Positions 8,730 through 16,969 of a stretch of DNA of 64,000 nt are shown in pieces. A model generated the notes under the pieces. That model saw only the letters and a program-made list of their open reading frames with translations, did no database searches and had not been told where the DNA came from. Position 1 is the stretch's first letter. The number at the start of each line of letters is the position of its first letter. The DNA comes from Gallalistipes aquisgranensis (GTDB lineage Bacteria > Bacteroidota > Bacteroidia > Bacteroidales > Rikenellaceae), in contig NZ_JADCJY010000001.1 of the NCBI RefSeq assembly GCF_014982715.1, positions 2,046,001-2,110,000 of the forward strand, given 5' to 3'. The position numbers and the translations under genes are program-made.

Positions 8730-9790
8730 GAAAACTGCTCATCATAAACAAGGCGCCATACGGCCACCTAGTCGATTCATACAAATGGTGCCTGTACCTC
8801 CGCACCGACTACGACATAACGTTCGTCGGCCTGGGAAATCCCGTCCCCGGGACGGATGCCGACGGCATACACGTCGTTTCGGTCCGGACACGGAAAAGCC
8901 GGCTGCTGACAGGCGCCGTTTTTCTGGCATCCTGCCTGTATCATCTCTTCGCATTCCGGGGCATCGCCATCGTCGTCTTTTTCGAGCAATGCGGAATTCT
9001 CAAACGCCTGTTCCCCCGAAAGAGAATCCATCTGGACATCCGGACGCTCTCCGTATCGAAAGACAGTCGTCACCGGGAACATTACGATCAACTGGTCCGG
9101 AAGGCCGTCCTGTCGTACGATTCCGTCTCCGCGATCTCCGAAGGAGTTCTGAAGCGACTCCCCGTGGAAAACAAAAAATCTTTGGTGCTCCCCCTGGGCT
9201 CGGACGTGATCTCAACCGCCCGCAAACAGTATGAAAACATCCGGCTTCTGTATGTCGGGACCTTCGACGGACGGGATCTGCACAAAACGATAGAGGGCTT
9301 GTCGCTGTTCGCCGCCCGGCATCCTTCGGCCGACATCGCCTACCACATCGTAGGCTACGGATTCGGAGACGAAGAGAAAAAACTCAAACGGCTGAGCGCC
9401 TCGCTCCGCCTCGAAGACAAGATCGTGTTCCACGGCCGAATTCCCCACGAAAACTTATCGGACATCATGGGACAGTGCAATGTCGGCGTATGCTTCGTTC
9501 CCGTCACCGACTATTACAATATACAGCCGCCCACCAAAACCTACGAATACGCGATGTCCGGTCTGTTCGTGATAGCGACAGCCACCGACGAAAACAAAAA
9601 ACTCGTCACTCCGGACAACGGCATCCTCATAAGCGACGACGCCGAAAGCTTCGCTTCCGCATTGGAGCACGTCGAAGCCCACAAACGCCGTTTCGAAGAG
9701 CGGAAAATACGGGCATCGCTGCACGATTGTACCTGGAAGGCCATCGTCGACGATACGCTGGCTCCGTTTCTGAAATCCCTGCGACCATGA
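8726..9790 (+). CDS. GT-B fold glycosyltransferase
   Basis: A 354-residue glycosyltransferase. The ATG at 8726 is chosen because it overlaps the polymerase stop (ATGA) and gives the expected start MRKLLIINKAPYGHL. The N-terminal half is divergent with a hydrophobic patch (FLASCLYHLFAF, about residues 68-80) that may touch the membrane. The C-terminal half is clearly GT4/GT1-like: LLYVGTFDGRDLHKTIEGL opens the donor domain, and PPTKTYEYAMSGLFVIAT near residues 270-288 contains the conserved acidic residue of the nucleotide-sugar pocket. It acts in repeat-unit assembly; donor and linkage are unknown. Confidence 0.85.
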   Translation: MRKLLIINKAPYGHLVDSYKWCLYLRTDYDITFVGLGNPVPGTDADGIHVVSVRTRKSRLLTGAVFLASCLYHLFAFRGIAIVVFFEQCGILKRLFPRKRIHLDIRTLSVSKDSRHREHYDQLVRKAVLSYDSVSAISEGVLKRLPVENKKSLVLPLGSDVISTARKQYENIRLLYVGTFDGRDLHKTIEGLSLFAARHPSADIAYHIVGYGFGDEEKKLKRLSASLRLEDKIVFHGRIPHENLSDIMGQCNVGVCFVPVTDYYNIQPPTKTYEYAMSGLFVIATATDENKKLVTPDNGILISDDAESFASALEHVEAHKRRFEERKIRASLHDCTWKAIVDDTLAPFLKSLRP

Positions 9791-10848
9791 GACTGTTGAT
9801 CATCACACCCGAAATACACCGCCTGGGAGGCGTGGCGAACCACTATCTCGGCTTGTCCGCCCACTGGACGGTGCCGGTATCGTACCTGTTCTACGGCAAG
9901 CGGTCCGACAAGACCCCGACCTGGCTGACCCTGCTGCTGTACCCGTACGATTACCTCCGGTTCATAGGGATGTTGATTACCGGAAAAGGGGATGTCGTGG
10001 TTATCAATCCGTCCTTACGGAAAGCCCAGGTGATCCGGGACGGCCTGTTCCTGCTTACAGCGAGAGCATTCCGCCGGCCGGTCGTAACCTTCATCCACGG
10101 TTTCGGAACGGACTATGCCGCCCGGCTCGCCCGAAAGGGAGGACTGTTCCGGTGGTGTTACAACAAATCCGCGTTCATCTACACATTGTACAGCGGATTC
10201 CGGGAGCAATTGCAGAAAACAGGCATTACCTGTCCCATATTGCTGACCACGACAAAAGTCTCGGACGAATTATTGGAGGGAGCGGTCATCCCCGTCCGAA
10301 GCGACATAAAGAACATACTGTTCGCGGCGCGCATCATCAGGGAAAAAGGAATCTTCATCACCCTTCAGGCATTCGAAACGTTGAAACAGAGGCACCCGCA
10401 ACTGCACCTGACCGTATGCGGAGACGGCCCGGCCCTGGAAGAGGCGAAGAGATTCGCGGACGGACACCGAATCGGAGACATTTCCTTTATGGGCAATATC
10501 CACGGCGACTCCCTGCGCGACGCATACCTGAATGCAGACCTGTACATCCTGCCGACCCACCAGGAGGGCATGGCCACCACGGTACTCGAAGCGATGGCGT
10601 TCGGCCTGCCGGTCATATCGAGACCTGTCGGAGGCGTAAAGGATTTCTGGCAGGACGGAGACATGGGATACCTTCTGGAATCACTCGACAGCCAGGATTA
10701 CGCAGCCCGAATCGAACGGCTCATCTGCGACCCCCGGCTCGTACAGCACATTTCGTCATTTAACCGGCAATACGCCCGGCAACATTTTCTCGCCTCCGAG
10801 GTGGCGGAAAAATTCGAAGAAGACGTCAGAAAACACATAACAATATGA
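9787..10848 (+). CDS. Family 4 glycosyltransferase (GT-B fold)
   Basis: A 353-residue GT4 enzyme that starts on an ATGA overlap with its neighbour at 9787. The N-terminal motif ITPEIHRLGGVANHYLGL is the usual GT4 glycine-rich loop, and ILFAARIIREKGIFITLQAF opens the C-terminal donor domain. THQEGMATTVLEAMAFGLPV near residues 257-277 carries the E-x7-E donor motif. It is likely a retaining transferase for one sugar of the repeat unit. Its own stop overlaps the start of the frameshifted acyltransferase (ATGA at 10845-10848), so translation would normally pass directly to that gene. Confidence 0.9.
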   Translation: MRLLIITPEIHRLGGVANHYLGLSAHWTVPVSYLFYGKRSDKTPTWLTLLLYPYDYLRFIGMLITGKGDVVVINPSLRKAQVIRDGLFLLTARAFRRPVVTFIHGFGTDYAARLARKGGLFRWCYNKSAFIYTLYSGFREQLQKTGITCPILLTTTKVSDELLEGAVIPVRSDIKNILFAARIIREKGIFITLQAFETLKQRHPQLHLTVCGDGPALEEAKRFADGHRIGDISFMGNIHGDSLRDAYLNADLYILPTHQEGMATTVLEAMAFGLPVISRPVGGVKDFWQDGDMGYLLESLDSQDYAARIERLICDPRLVQHISSFNRQYARQHFLASEVAEKFEEDVRKHITI

Positions 10849-11415
10849 ATATCAGAAAATTACACAGGGGGGGGGTATTTTCTGCTGTATTATGCGATAG
10901 CCTATTACCTCCCCAACAGCAACCATCCTCTCCTCGGCGAATTATCACGAAGATTCAGAGGGGCACTCTGCCGCCGTATCTTTATCCGAACGGGCAAATG
11001 GATAAACGTCGAACGCCGTGTATATTTCGGCAATAACAGAATATGTTTGGGAGAAGGGAGCGGGCTCGGTTCTAATTTCCATCTTCAGAATTGCGAGCTG
11101 GAAGTCGGCGACTACGTTATGGTCGCCCCCGACGTGAAAATCCTGGGGGGCGGACATAAGTTCGAAAACAGAGACAGGACGATCGGCTCCCAGGGGGATT
11201 GCCCCAAAAGCAAACTGATCATCGGAGACGACGTCTGGATCGGCAGCAATGCGATAATCCTCGGGAAAGTTTCAAAAATCGGGAAGGGAGCCGTCATAGG
11301 TGCGGGCAGCGTCGTCACGAAAGAGGTCCCCGACTATGCGGTGGTGGCAGGCAACCCGGCAAGAATCATCAAATACAGGACACAATGCGCAAACTCAGAG
11401 AATCCATCCGCCTGA
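10845..11415 (+). pseudogene. Hexapeptide acyltransferase, frameshifted at a G9 run (possibly phase-variable, OFF as sequenced)
   Basis: The natural start is the ATG at 10845, overlapping the previous stop. After [10 protein letters not shown] the frame is lost at nine G (10867-10875) and the start frame hits a stop at 11036. One frame over, the coding sequence is open without a break from the G run to 11415 ([13 protein letters not shown], then [11 protein letters not shown], then [18 protein letters not shown]). This is the usual layout of a Bacteroidetes capsule acyltransferase with a helical leader and left-handed beta helix, ending [13 protein letters not shown]. Removing one G, or adding two, would give an intact protein of about 189 residues. 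There is no ATG in the continuing frame between the upstream TGA and the G run; only a late TTG at 11047 could start a truncated form. Slipped-strand phase variation or a sequencing indel are both possible. Confidence 0.85.
10867..10875 (+). repeat. Homopolymer G9 tract near a gene start
   Basis: Nine consecutive G, 20 bp after the start codon of an acyltransferase gene, exactly where the reading frame breaks. G8 would restore the frame. The position matches contingency loci in which polymerase slippage turns a surface-modifying gene on or off. Confidence 0.9.
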
Positions 11416-11801
11416 TCGCGATCCGGCTCAGGCATGCCTATTTTACCGGATTGCTGGGAATGGACATCGCAACATCCGCCCGGATTTCCTTCGGCACCCG
11501 CCAGGACAAAACGAATCCGAAAGGGATTCATATCGGAGAGGAAAGCTACACGGCATCGGGTGCGATTATTTTCACCCACGATTTTTGCAGGGGGATTCAC
11601 AGAGATACCCGCATCGGGAAACGGTGCTTCATCGGGGCCAACGCCATCATCATGTGCGGTGTCCGTATCGGCGACAATGTCGTGGTAGGCAGCGGAGCCA
11701 TCGTGACGAAAGACGTCCCTTCCGGTTGCATCGTGGCAGGCAATCCGGCGAAAATCATCAAGGAGGGCATACGGACGACGAAGTTCGGGCAAATCGTGTG
11801 A
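11385..11801 (+). CDS. Short hexapeptide-repeat acyltransferase
   Basis: A 138-residue left-handed beta-helix acyltransferase. The ATG at 11385 lies inside the end of the preceding gene (31 bp overlap in another frame) and gives [20 protein letters not shown], a short basic helical leader. Repeats include [38 protein letters not shown] and [20 protein letters not shown], ending [14 protein letters not shown]. The His in FTHDF fits the catalytic position of this family. It probably acetylates the polysaccharide with acetyl-CoA. It is a distinct protein from the frameshifted neighbour, so one could partly cover for the other, though their acceptors need not be the same. Confidence 0.85.
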   Translation: MRKLRESIRLIAIRLRHAYFTGLLGMDIATSARISFGTRQDKTNPKGIHIGEESYTASGAIIFTHDFCRGIHRDTRIGKRCFIGANAIIMCGVRIGDNVVVGSGAIVTKDVPSGCIVAGNPAKIIKEGIRTTKFGQIV

Positions 11802-11954
11802 TTCTTGCGGCTGCGGCTCTCCGGAGACCGTCCGGAAGTCACGGCGTTTCCGCTAAAGAAATCCGGCCGATTCCGGCCCACCATTTATCCCGGCACACCG
11901 ATCATCCGGAACCGGCAGGCTGCTCCGCACAGGAACGAAAAACGAAATGCAGAC

Positions 11955-12656
11955 ATGGACAAAATTTCATTGAACGGAGTGGAGGTTTTCCCCTTTTCAT
12001 CCGACAGGCAGCTACTCTCGTACGTGGACGGACACAAGGGTATCCTGGTGGCCATCAATGCGGAAAAGATACTCCACGCGACCGACCGGACCCGCCGCAT
12101 CATCAACCGGAACATAGGCTACTGCGACGGCATCGGGGCGGTCGCCGCGTTGCACAAGAAGGGATATACGGATGCGGTCCGGATACCCGGCTGTGAATTG
12201 TGGCTGAAGATCATCCGCAGGTTATCCGGCGAAGGAAAGTCTTTCTATTTAGTCGGGGGCAAACAGGAGGTGATCGAAGAGACGATAAGGAGACTGAAGG
12301 AGGATTTTCCCGGAATCAATATCGCAGGCTACCGCAACGGGTACATCCAGACCGACGATGAAAAAGGGACCCTGATCGAGGAGATAAAAACGAAAAAACC
12401 GGATGCGGTTTTCGTGGCGATGGGATCGCCCAAACAGGAGCTGCTGATGGAAGAGATGGCCGAATCGCACAAGGCCATCTACCAGGGGCTCGGCGGCAGT
12501 TTCGATGTGTACACGGGCAGAGTGAAGCGTGCGCCCCGATGGTGGAGGGAACACAGGCTGGAAGGGCTTTACCGCTCCTTGACCAGTTTTGCCAGAATGA
12601 AGCGGCTGTTCAAAGCCATGCCTTTCTGGTGGAATGTCCTGACGAACAAATATTAA
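11955..12656 (+). CDS. WecG/TagA/CpsF-family glycosyltransferase (GT26)
   Basis: A 233-residue GT26 protein. The ATG at 11955 (MDKISLNGVEVFPF) is preferred over a TTG at 11805, which would add an unlike N-terminal stretch; 233 residues fits the family. Motifs include AINAEKILHATD, GYCDGIGAVAALHKKG, FYLVGGKQ, AMGSPKQELLMEE and GRVKRAPRWW, all typical. The family transfers N-acetylmannosaminuronic acid, ManNAc or similar sugars to an undecaprenyl-linked first sugar, so it acts early in repeat-unit assembly at the inner membrane. The C-terminal basic/aromatic stretch (ARMKRLFKAMPFWWNV) may help membrane contact. It is the last gene before a strong terminator. The 153-bp gap before it holds no other gene I can support. 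Confidence 0.9.
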   Translation: MDKISLNGVEVFPFSSDRQLLSYVDGHKGILVAINAEKILHATDRTRRIINRNIGYCDGIGAVAALHKKGYTDAVRIPGCELWLKIIRRLSGEGKSFYLVGGKQEVIEETIRRLKEDFPGINIAGYRNGYIQTDDEKGTLIEEIKTKKPDAVFVAMGSPKQELLMEEMAESHKAIYQGLGGSFDVYTGRVKRAPRWWREHRLEGLYRSLTSFARMKRLFKAMPFWWNVLTNKY

Positions 12657-12742
12657 AAAAACAGGCCGGAGACAGAGTCCCCGTCCTCCCCGGAAGAATC
12701 AATCCCGGCGACACGTCCGAACCGGACCGGCCACACACAGCG

Positions 12743-12780
12743 AAGGACGATCCCCCCGTTGCAACGGGGGGATCGTCCTT
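12743..12780 (+). terminator. Strong terminator ending the polysaccharide operon
   Basis: A perfect 38-bp palindrome starting AAGGACGATCCCCCC, able to form a long stem ending CTTCTTTC. It lies 87 bp after the WecG-type gene; the bases between and up to 12961 show no gene. Confidence 0.85.
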
Positions 12781-12961
12781 CTTTCACATTCGCATCTGAA
12801 GACCGTCCTTCCTCACAGTGACCGACATGCAGGAAACCGATCTCTATCCCTGCCTCCTCCGACGTTTTTTCCCGCAACCGTAAAAATTTTTCGCTCATCC
12901 TTCGTTTTTTTATGGATAAGTTCGGATATTTAAGTATTGTTTCACTCTAAAACATAAAACA

Positions 12962-13132
12962 ATGACCAACTTATCCCTTCTCCCGGCACGGACAACCGAG
13001 CGTTTTCCGGCCGGCAAAGAAAAACCGGGGCCTTGCGTGCCGTGTTCCCGGTGCCTGCACACGCAGGCGGCTTTCCTCGCAAGCCCGAATCCCGGAACGA
13101 TCTGTCCTCACTTTCAAAACGAACGGCCATGA
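12962..13132 (+). CDS. Small Cys-rich protein of unknown function (56 aa)
   Basis: A 56-codon frame, MTNLSLLPARTTERFP at the N-terminus, with a CVPCSRC cluster near residues 25-31 and a CPH triplet near residues 48-50, which could bind zinc or an iron-sulfur cluster. Its stop overlaps the next start as ATGA (13129-13132), the coupling used throughout this genome, and that is the main support that it is real. No clear TAnnTTTG box was found just upstream; the region before it is AT-rich. I do not recognise the family. It could be a leader peptide for the next gene. Confidence 0.5.
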   Translation: MTNLSLLPARTTERFPAGKEKPGPCVPCSRCLHTQAAFLASPNPGTICPHFQNERP

Positions 13133-13452
13133 AAGAGCATGAAGAGTTGATCCCGGGAAAAATTTACCTGTTCCTGCCGGAAGACTCACCCGGAGGAGAC
13201 GGCGAACGTTTATACGGGCTTTTCGAGGGCAGGAAGAACGGATGGCCCCATATGAAGGCGATCATGTTCGACCGGTGCCGTTTCCTCCACGATCTTCCCC
13301 TGCCCTCCGGCTACCGCTGCGTACGGGAAGCCGACTACGAAGAGGTATGCGACTTCTGCTTCCGCCACGGATTCGCCTTTCACCGGCAGCTGTGTCTCTC
13401 GGGAGGAGGAAATCCCTGCACGCCTTACGGACATTGGACTTCCGGCGAATAA
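13129..13452 (+). CDS. Hypothetical protein, Cys/His-rich C-terminus (107 aa)
   Basis: I chose the ATG at 13129 because it is coupled to the preceding 56-codon gene. The protein (start MKEHEELIPGKIYLFLP) is soluble, mixed alpha/beta, and rich in Cys, His and aromatic residues in the second half: YRCVREADYEEVCDFCFRHG and later HRQLCLSGGGNPC. A metal-binding role is possible but only inferred. No family is recognised. The stretch after it is AT-rich up to a candidate RNA. Confidence 0.55.
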   Translation: MKEHEELIPGKIYLFLPEDSPGGDGERLYGLFEGRKNGWPHMKAIMFDRCRFLHDLPLPSGYRCVREADYEEVCDFCFRHGFAFHRQLCLSGGGNPCTPYGHWTSGE

Positions 13453-13636
13453 ATTTCTGCCGAACTTCCCTTGCAATATTGAAATTTATAGTTATTTTTG
13501 AATAACAAAAAATCGCTGCCGATGGGTTAAAAAAACGGAATAATACGATAAATGGCTTCGCGCTGTTTATTCCCGACTGTAAATATCGCCAATATTTTTC
13601 ACTATCCACAGGAATAGACAGACAAGTTTGTGTCAG

Positions 13637-13725
13637 ACACACCACGTGCTGCACGGGCTCGTCTTGTTGGTGGAAGGAACCTTGGCGAATCCTACAGTTG
13701 AACAAGTTCGGGCCCGTGCTTTTTT
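13637..13725 (+). ncRNA. Candidate small structured RNA with intrinsic terminator
   Basis: The two strands of an outer helix, GCACGGGC (13651-13658) and GCCCGTGC (13712-13719), pair perfectly and are followed by T6. Inside, CTTGTT (13663-13668) pairs with AACAAG (13701-13706). Between them lies an AG-rich loop region, GGTGGAAGGAACC. A weak promoter box CAAGTTTG ends near 13631, which would place the start near 13637. This gives an RNA of about 85-90 nt. It lacks the conserved SRP tetraloop and AGCAG side, so I do not call it 4.5S RNA. The rest of 13453-13770 holds AT-rich DNA and no supportable protein gene. Confidence 0.45.
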
Positions 13726-13771
13726 CCCTTCCCTTTTCTCCCTCCGCAGAACACCGTTTCCCTGTCTTCAT

Positions 13772-13794
13772 AAAAAAGAACGGTCCGAAGACCG
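13772..13794 (-). terminator. Intrinsic terminator of nrdDG
   Basis: Read on the minus strand, CGGTC-TTCG-GACCG is a stem capped by a UUCG-type tetraloop, followed by TTCTTTTTT. It lies about 40 bp after the nrdG stop. Confidence 0.85.
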
Positions 13795-13832
13795 CTCTGT
13801 CGCCCCCCAAAAGGCAAACCGGACGGAATCCG

Positions 13833-14303
13833 TCACCAGAAACGGGCCGTGATGTCCTCCATGCGCACACCGCCCCGCTCCGCCCGTATGCGATAGAGCC
13901 GCTGGTTGGTCGTCCGGCTGCGGAGCCCCCCGCACCGTTCCACATAGGGTCCCAGTTTCAGATAATCGAACAACCCGGCATCGACTTCCTCCGGCAGCCG
14001 GTTCCGGCCCGAATACCACGCCGTACGTAACCCGGGATAAGCCTCCCGGAGCCACCGGGCCAGCGCGGCCACCTCCCCCGGAGCGCCGTCGCCCCCCATG
14101 AAACAGAGGCAGGTAACCGATCCGCCGTACTGTTCCAGCAGTGCCTCCACCTCCTCCGGAACCAGGAGCCGTCCTTCGTCCCGCCACAGATAAGGACTGT
14201 GACAGCCCGGACAACCGTTCGGACAACCCGAGATATTGACCGCGAGCGTCACTTCGTCCGGTATCTCCTGAAAGACGATATCGTAACTTACGAATTTAAG
14301 CAT
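13833..14303 (-). CDS. nrdG: Anaerobic ribonucleotide reductase activating enzyme
   Basis: A 156-residue radical SAM protein. The N-terminal motif CPNGCPGC near residues 27-34 is the C-x3-C-x2-C cluster that binds the [4Fe-4S] and S-adenosylmethionine, followed by HSPYLWRDEG as in NrdG proteins. It abstracts hydrogen from a glycine of NrdD to form the glycyl radical that starts ribonucleotide reduction without oxygen. It lies 70 bp after nrdD on the same strand and ahead of a shared terminator, so it belongs to the same cobalamin-controlled transcript. Length is normal for the family. Confidence 0.92.
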   Translation of the reverse strand: MLKFVSYDIVFQEIPDEVTLAVNISGCPNGCPGCHSPYLWRDEGRLLVPEEVEALLEQYGGSVTCLCFMGGDGAPGEVAALARWLREAYPGLRTAWYSGRNRLPEEVDAGLFDYLKLGPYVERCGGLRSRTTNQRLYRIRAERGGVRMEDITARFW

Positions 14304-14373
14304 CTCTTTTTCTGTTTGCCGTTCCGGAAAAGCGAACGGCCCATGTCCGGACCGCCCCTTTTCCTGCCGGTTT

Positions 14374-16485
14374 TCACACCTGTTCCGAACCGTGCGCGTA
14401 ATGACGGCGGGCCGCCTCCTTCTGGCGCGCCCGGGAGAAATTGCTCACCCGCTTCAGATAACCGATCACGCGCGTCAGATAGTCCGTATTGCGGCTGTGA
14501 CACACGGGGCACTCCTGCAGATAGCGTTTGTCGATATGTCCACAGTCGTTGCAGACCGTATTGGGAATGTTGAAGGTAAAATAGTTCGTCCCTTCGCGGG
14601 CGGCCACCCGCAACAGCTGGCGGTACTGCGGAGCGCTCAGATGCTCGTCCAGGTTCATGTGCAGGGCCGATCCTCCGGTCAGGTGCTCCACATAATGGCG
14701 GCCGTGCAGCCGGAAACGGTCGAGCACGTTGAGCGAGGAGTCCTCCACCACGTAGAAATAGCTGTTGTAGCAGTCGCGCGGCACCGCATAACCGTCCTCC
14801 CGGTCCCACTTGGCATGCTTCACCCCCACGTTCTCGGCCGGGATCATCTCGCAGTTGAAGAGCACCTCTTTCGTGCGGTACTGCTTGTTATAGCGCTCCA
14901 CAATCCCCAGCACATCCTGCACGAAGGAACGGTAGCGTTCGTTGTCGTTGATGGGAATCCCGAGAAATTCGGCTGCCTCGACCAGTCCGTTCACCCCGAC
15001 GGTCAGATACTGGCGGGCCATATTGATATACCCGGCATCGAACAGCGGAAGCATCCCCTTGCCCTGAAGCACCTTCAGATTCTCGTTGTAGGCCAACTGG
15101 AATTTGTGTACCAGATCGACCACCTCCGAGAGGAAAACGGTGTAGTCCGTTCCCTGCCGCACGGCGTACTGGATACAGCGGTTCAGGTTGATCGTCAGCA
15201 CGCTTTTCGACCCCGTAGAGACGCCTCCGGCACCGAGCGTGTAACTGAACCCGTTGTCCTGTATCTCGTTGCGCAGGCGGCAGCAGCTGCTGAGCGAATC
15301 GGCGTTGTCGCTCATATAGGTGAAGAAGGAGTGGCCCTCCGCATACATCTGCGCCGTAAAATCGCCGTATTCCCGGTCCTTCACATCCCCGTTCTCCGAG
15401 AGCAGGGCCATGGTCTCCACGGGGAAGGTCAGCACCGTTTTCGTCCGTTCGGCGTTGAACCAGCGCATGAACCGGCGCTGCAGCCAGTCGAGCGTCTCCC
15501 ACCGGGGACGCGAACCGTCCGGGAAGAAGAAGTTGCCGAAAAGACTCTCGAAATAGAACCGGTCGTAATAGGCTATGTTCCAGAAAACGGCCTGGAAATT
15601 CCGGGCCCCCGTAGGCTGGTTGATCGAATAGACGATCTGTTCGAAACAGTCGGTAATCACCTTGTCCAGCGTCCTCTGCCGGAGCGAAAGATCGACCACG
15701 CGGTCAGTATCGGCTATGTAGTCGTCGCCGTACTCCTGCCGGATAAAATAGTCGAGGTACATCAGGAACTCCGGCGTGGCGCAGGCCCCGCTGAGCATGC
15801 TGCTCACGATGAAGACCATATTGACGAAACCGCCGCAGAACGACTTGAGATTGGTCGGTTTCGTGGAGTTGCCCCCGATCGAGGCCGTGCCGCCGATCAG
15901 CCACGGGTACATGGTGATGCTGGCACAGTAGTTGGCCATGCTCGTCTCGTCGTTCTTGTAGATGAAATGACCGTCGAGCAGTTCAAGGTAACGGTCGGCC
16001 GTCGCCTTGCCGTACATCTGCTTGATCCGGTCGCAGAGCAGCCGGCGGTTCAGGCGGATGAAGTTCGACTTGGGCAGTTCGCCGATCAGCGTGGCGATGT
16101 TCTTGTTCTCGACGTTGGCGTTGGCGTCGTACTTGCTGCCCGTGGCCGGATTCTCGGCCTCGCAGTAGTCGATCAGGAAAGCCAGCTTGTCGCGCACCTC
16201 CCGGTCTTCGAGGTGCTGCTGGCGGTAGATGATAAAGGACTTGGCCACCCCGTAATACCCGTGGCTCATCAGGGCCAGCTCCACCTGGTTCTGTATCTCC
16301 TCCACGGTGGTCCCCGCACAGATGTAGAGACTGGAAGTCAGTTTTTCGAGCACCGCCTCGGAGGGTTCCTTGCCCACCGAGCGGAAAGCCTTGGCGATCG
16401 CCGCCGTGATCTTGTCCATCGAGAAGGGCTCCCGCGTCCCGTCCCGCTTCACGATCGTAAATTCCGATCCGTTCATCGTTTTCAT
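14374..16485 (-). CDS. nrdD: Anaerobic (class III) ribonucleoside-triphosphate reductase
   Basis: A 703-residue class III reductase that converts NTPs to dNTPs in the cytosol under anoxia. An ATP-cone regulatory domain sits at the N-terminus (FTIVKRDGTREPFSMDKITA). The ten-stranded barrel follows. Near the C-terminus are two CxxC pairs (CNDCGHIDKRYLQECPVC) for zinc, then RVIGYLKRVSNFS, the glycyl-radical loop. The start at 16485 (MKTMNGSEFTIVKRDG) is favoured; 16476 is an alternative, and longer starts run back into the riboswitch leader. It forms an operon with nrdG. A cobalamin riboswitch lies about 175 bp upstream on the same strand, so expression should fall when B12 is plentiful. Confidence 0.95.
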   Translation of the reverse strand: MKTMNGSEFTIVKRDGTREPFSMDKITAAIAKAFRSVGKEPSEAVLEKLTSSLYICAGTTVEEIQNQVELALMSHGYYGVAKSFIIYRQQHLEDREVRDKLAFLIDYCEAENPATGSKYDANANVENKNIATLIGELPKSNFIRLNRRLLCDRIKQMYGKATADRYLELLDGHFIYKNDETSMANYCASITMYPWLIGGTASIGGNSTKPTNLKSFCGGFVNMVFIVSSMLSGACATPEFLMYLDYFIRQEYGDDYIADTDRVVDLSLRQRTLDKVITDCFEQIVYSINQPTGARNFQAVFWNIAYYDRFYFESLFGNFFFPDGSRPRWETLDWLQRRFMRWFNAERTKTVLTFPVETMALLSENGDVKDREYGDFTAQMYAEGHSFFTYMSDNADSLSSCCRLRNEIQDNGFSYTLGAGGVSTGSKSVLTINLNRCIQYAVRQGTDYTVFLSEVVDLVHKFQLAYNENLKVLQGKGMLPLFDAGYINMARQYLTVGVNGLVEAAEFLGIPINDNERYRSFVQDVLGIVERYNKQYRTKEVLFNCEMIPAENVGVKHAKWDREDGYAVPRDCYNSYFYVVEDSSLNVLDRFRLHGRHYVEHLTGGSALHMNLDEHLSAPQYRQLLRVAAREGTNYFTFNIPNTVCNDCGHIDKRYLQECPVCHSRNTDYLTRVIGYLKRVSNFSRARQKEAARRHYAHGSEQV

Positions 16486-16660
16486 TCGTTTTAAAGGTTC
16501 CACATGCGTTCTCCCGGCGGACGACTCCGCCGCGGCGTCCCTGCGAAAATCCCCAGCGGGAAAAGGATCGGAAACACCCGGAACCCAGACACGCGGCACG
16601 CGCCGCCGTTCCGGTCTCTCCTGTCGCCCTAACTCCCGAAAGCAGGATCTATCGCTGGCA

Positions 16661-16830
16661 TTTCCGGCAGGTCTTCTGACTCATCTCCTCCCCCGGGGCG
16701 CCTTCCCACAAAAACATTGCAGTGGCATCCTGCCCCGGGCTCGTCGAGAATTACAGCAGCGGGTACTGTCACCGATTCGCACGGTGTTCCCTCTTGCGGG
16801 ACGGGGCCGTAACCCCGCCACCGGAAACAG
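16661..16830 (-). promoter_or_regulatory. Cobalamin (AdoCbl) riboswitch in the nrdDG leader
   Basis: On the minus strand the element opens TTTCCGG and closes CCGGAAA, a perfect P1 helix (16821-16827 with 16661-16667). Between them are the hallmarks of the B12 aptamer: GAACACCGTGCGAATCGGTG, then ACAGTACCCGCTGCTGTAA, the B12-box core GCCACTG (complement of 16720-16726) and the 3' segment GAGTCAGAAGACCTGCC. The remaining 175 bp to the nrdD start would hold the expression platform. With the promoters on either side, it accounts for the gene-free stretch 16486-16969. Confidence 0.92.
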
Positions 16831-16831
16831 T

Positions 16832-16839
16832 GTAAAAGT
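16832..16839 (-). promoter_or_regulatory. Putative -7 box for nrdDG
   Basis: TACTTTTA on the minus strand, one base off TAnnTTTG, directly before the riboswitch P1. Transcription would start almost exactly at the aptamer. No clear -33 box. Confidence 0.4.
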
Positions 16840-16924
16840 AGACATATTCGGAACCATTGTTCCTGCCGCACGGAGAAAACTATCATCTTTTTATCAACAA
16901 TCCGCCCATTCCGGAAGAAATGCT

Positions 16925-16932
16925 TATTTTTG
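16925..16932 (+). promoter_or_regulatory. Putative -7 box for the YqaA-like gene
   Basis: TATTTTTG fits TAnnTTTG and lies 37 bp before the ATG at 16970, leaving a leader of about 30 nt. The -33 region is not clear. Confidence 0.45.
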
Positions 16933-16969
16933 GGGGCGCGACCGAACGCACACCGAACGACCGGCAAGC

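Noticed and set aside
13637-13725. Calling the structured RNA a signal recognition particle RNA
   Set aside because: The conserved GGAA tetraloop flanks with the AGCAG side are not present.
14392-16494. A 700-codon open frame on the + strand antisense to nrdD
   Set aside because: It is opposite a clear class III reductase; long antisense frames are expected in high-GC genes, and it has no recognisable domain.
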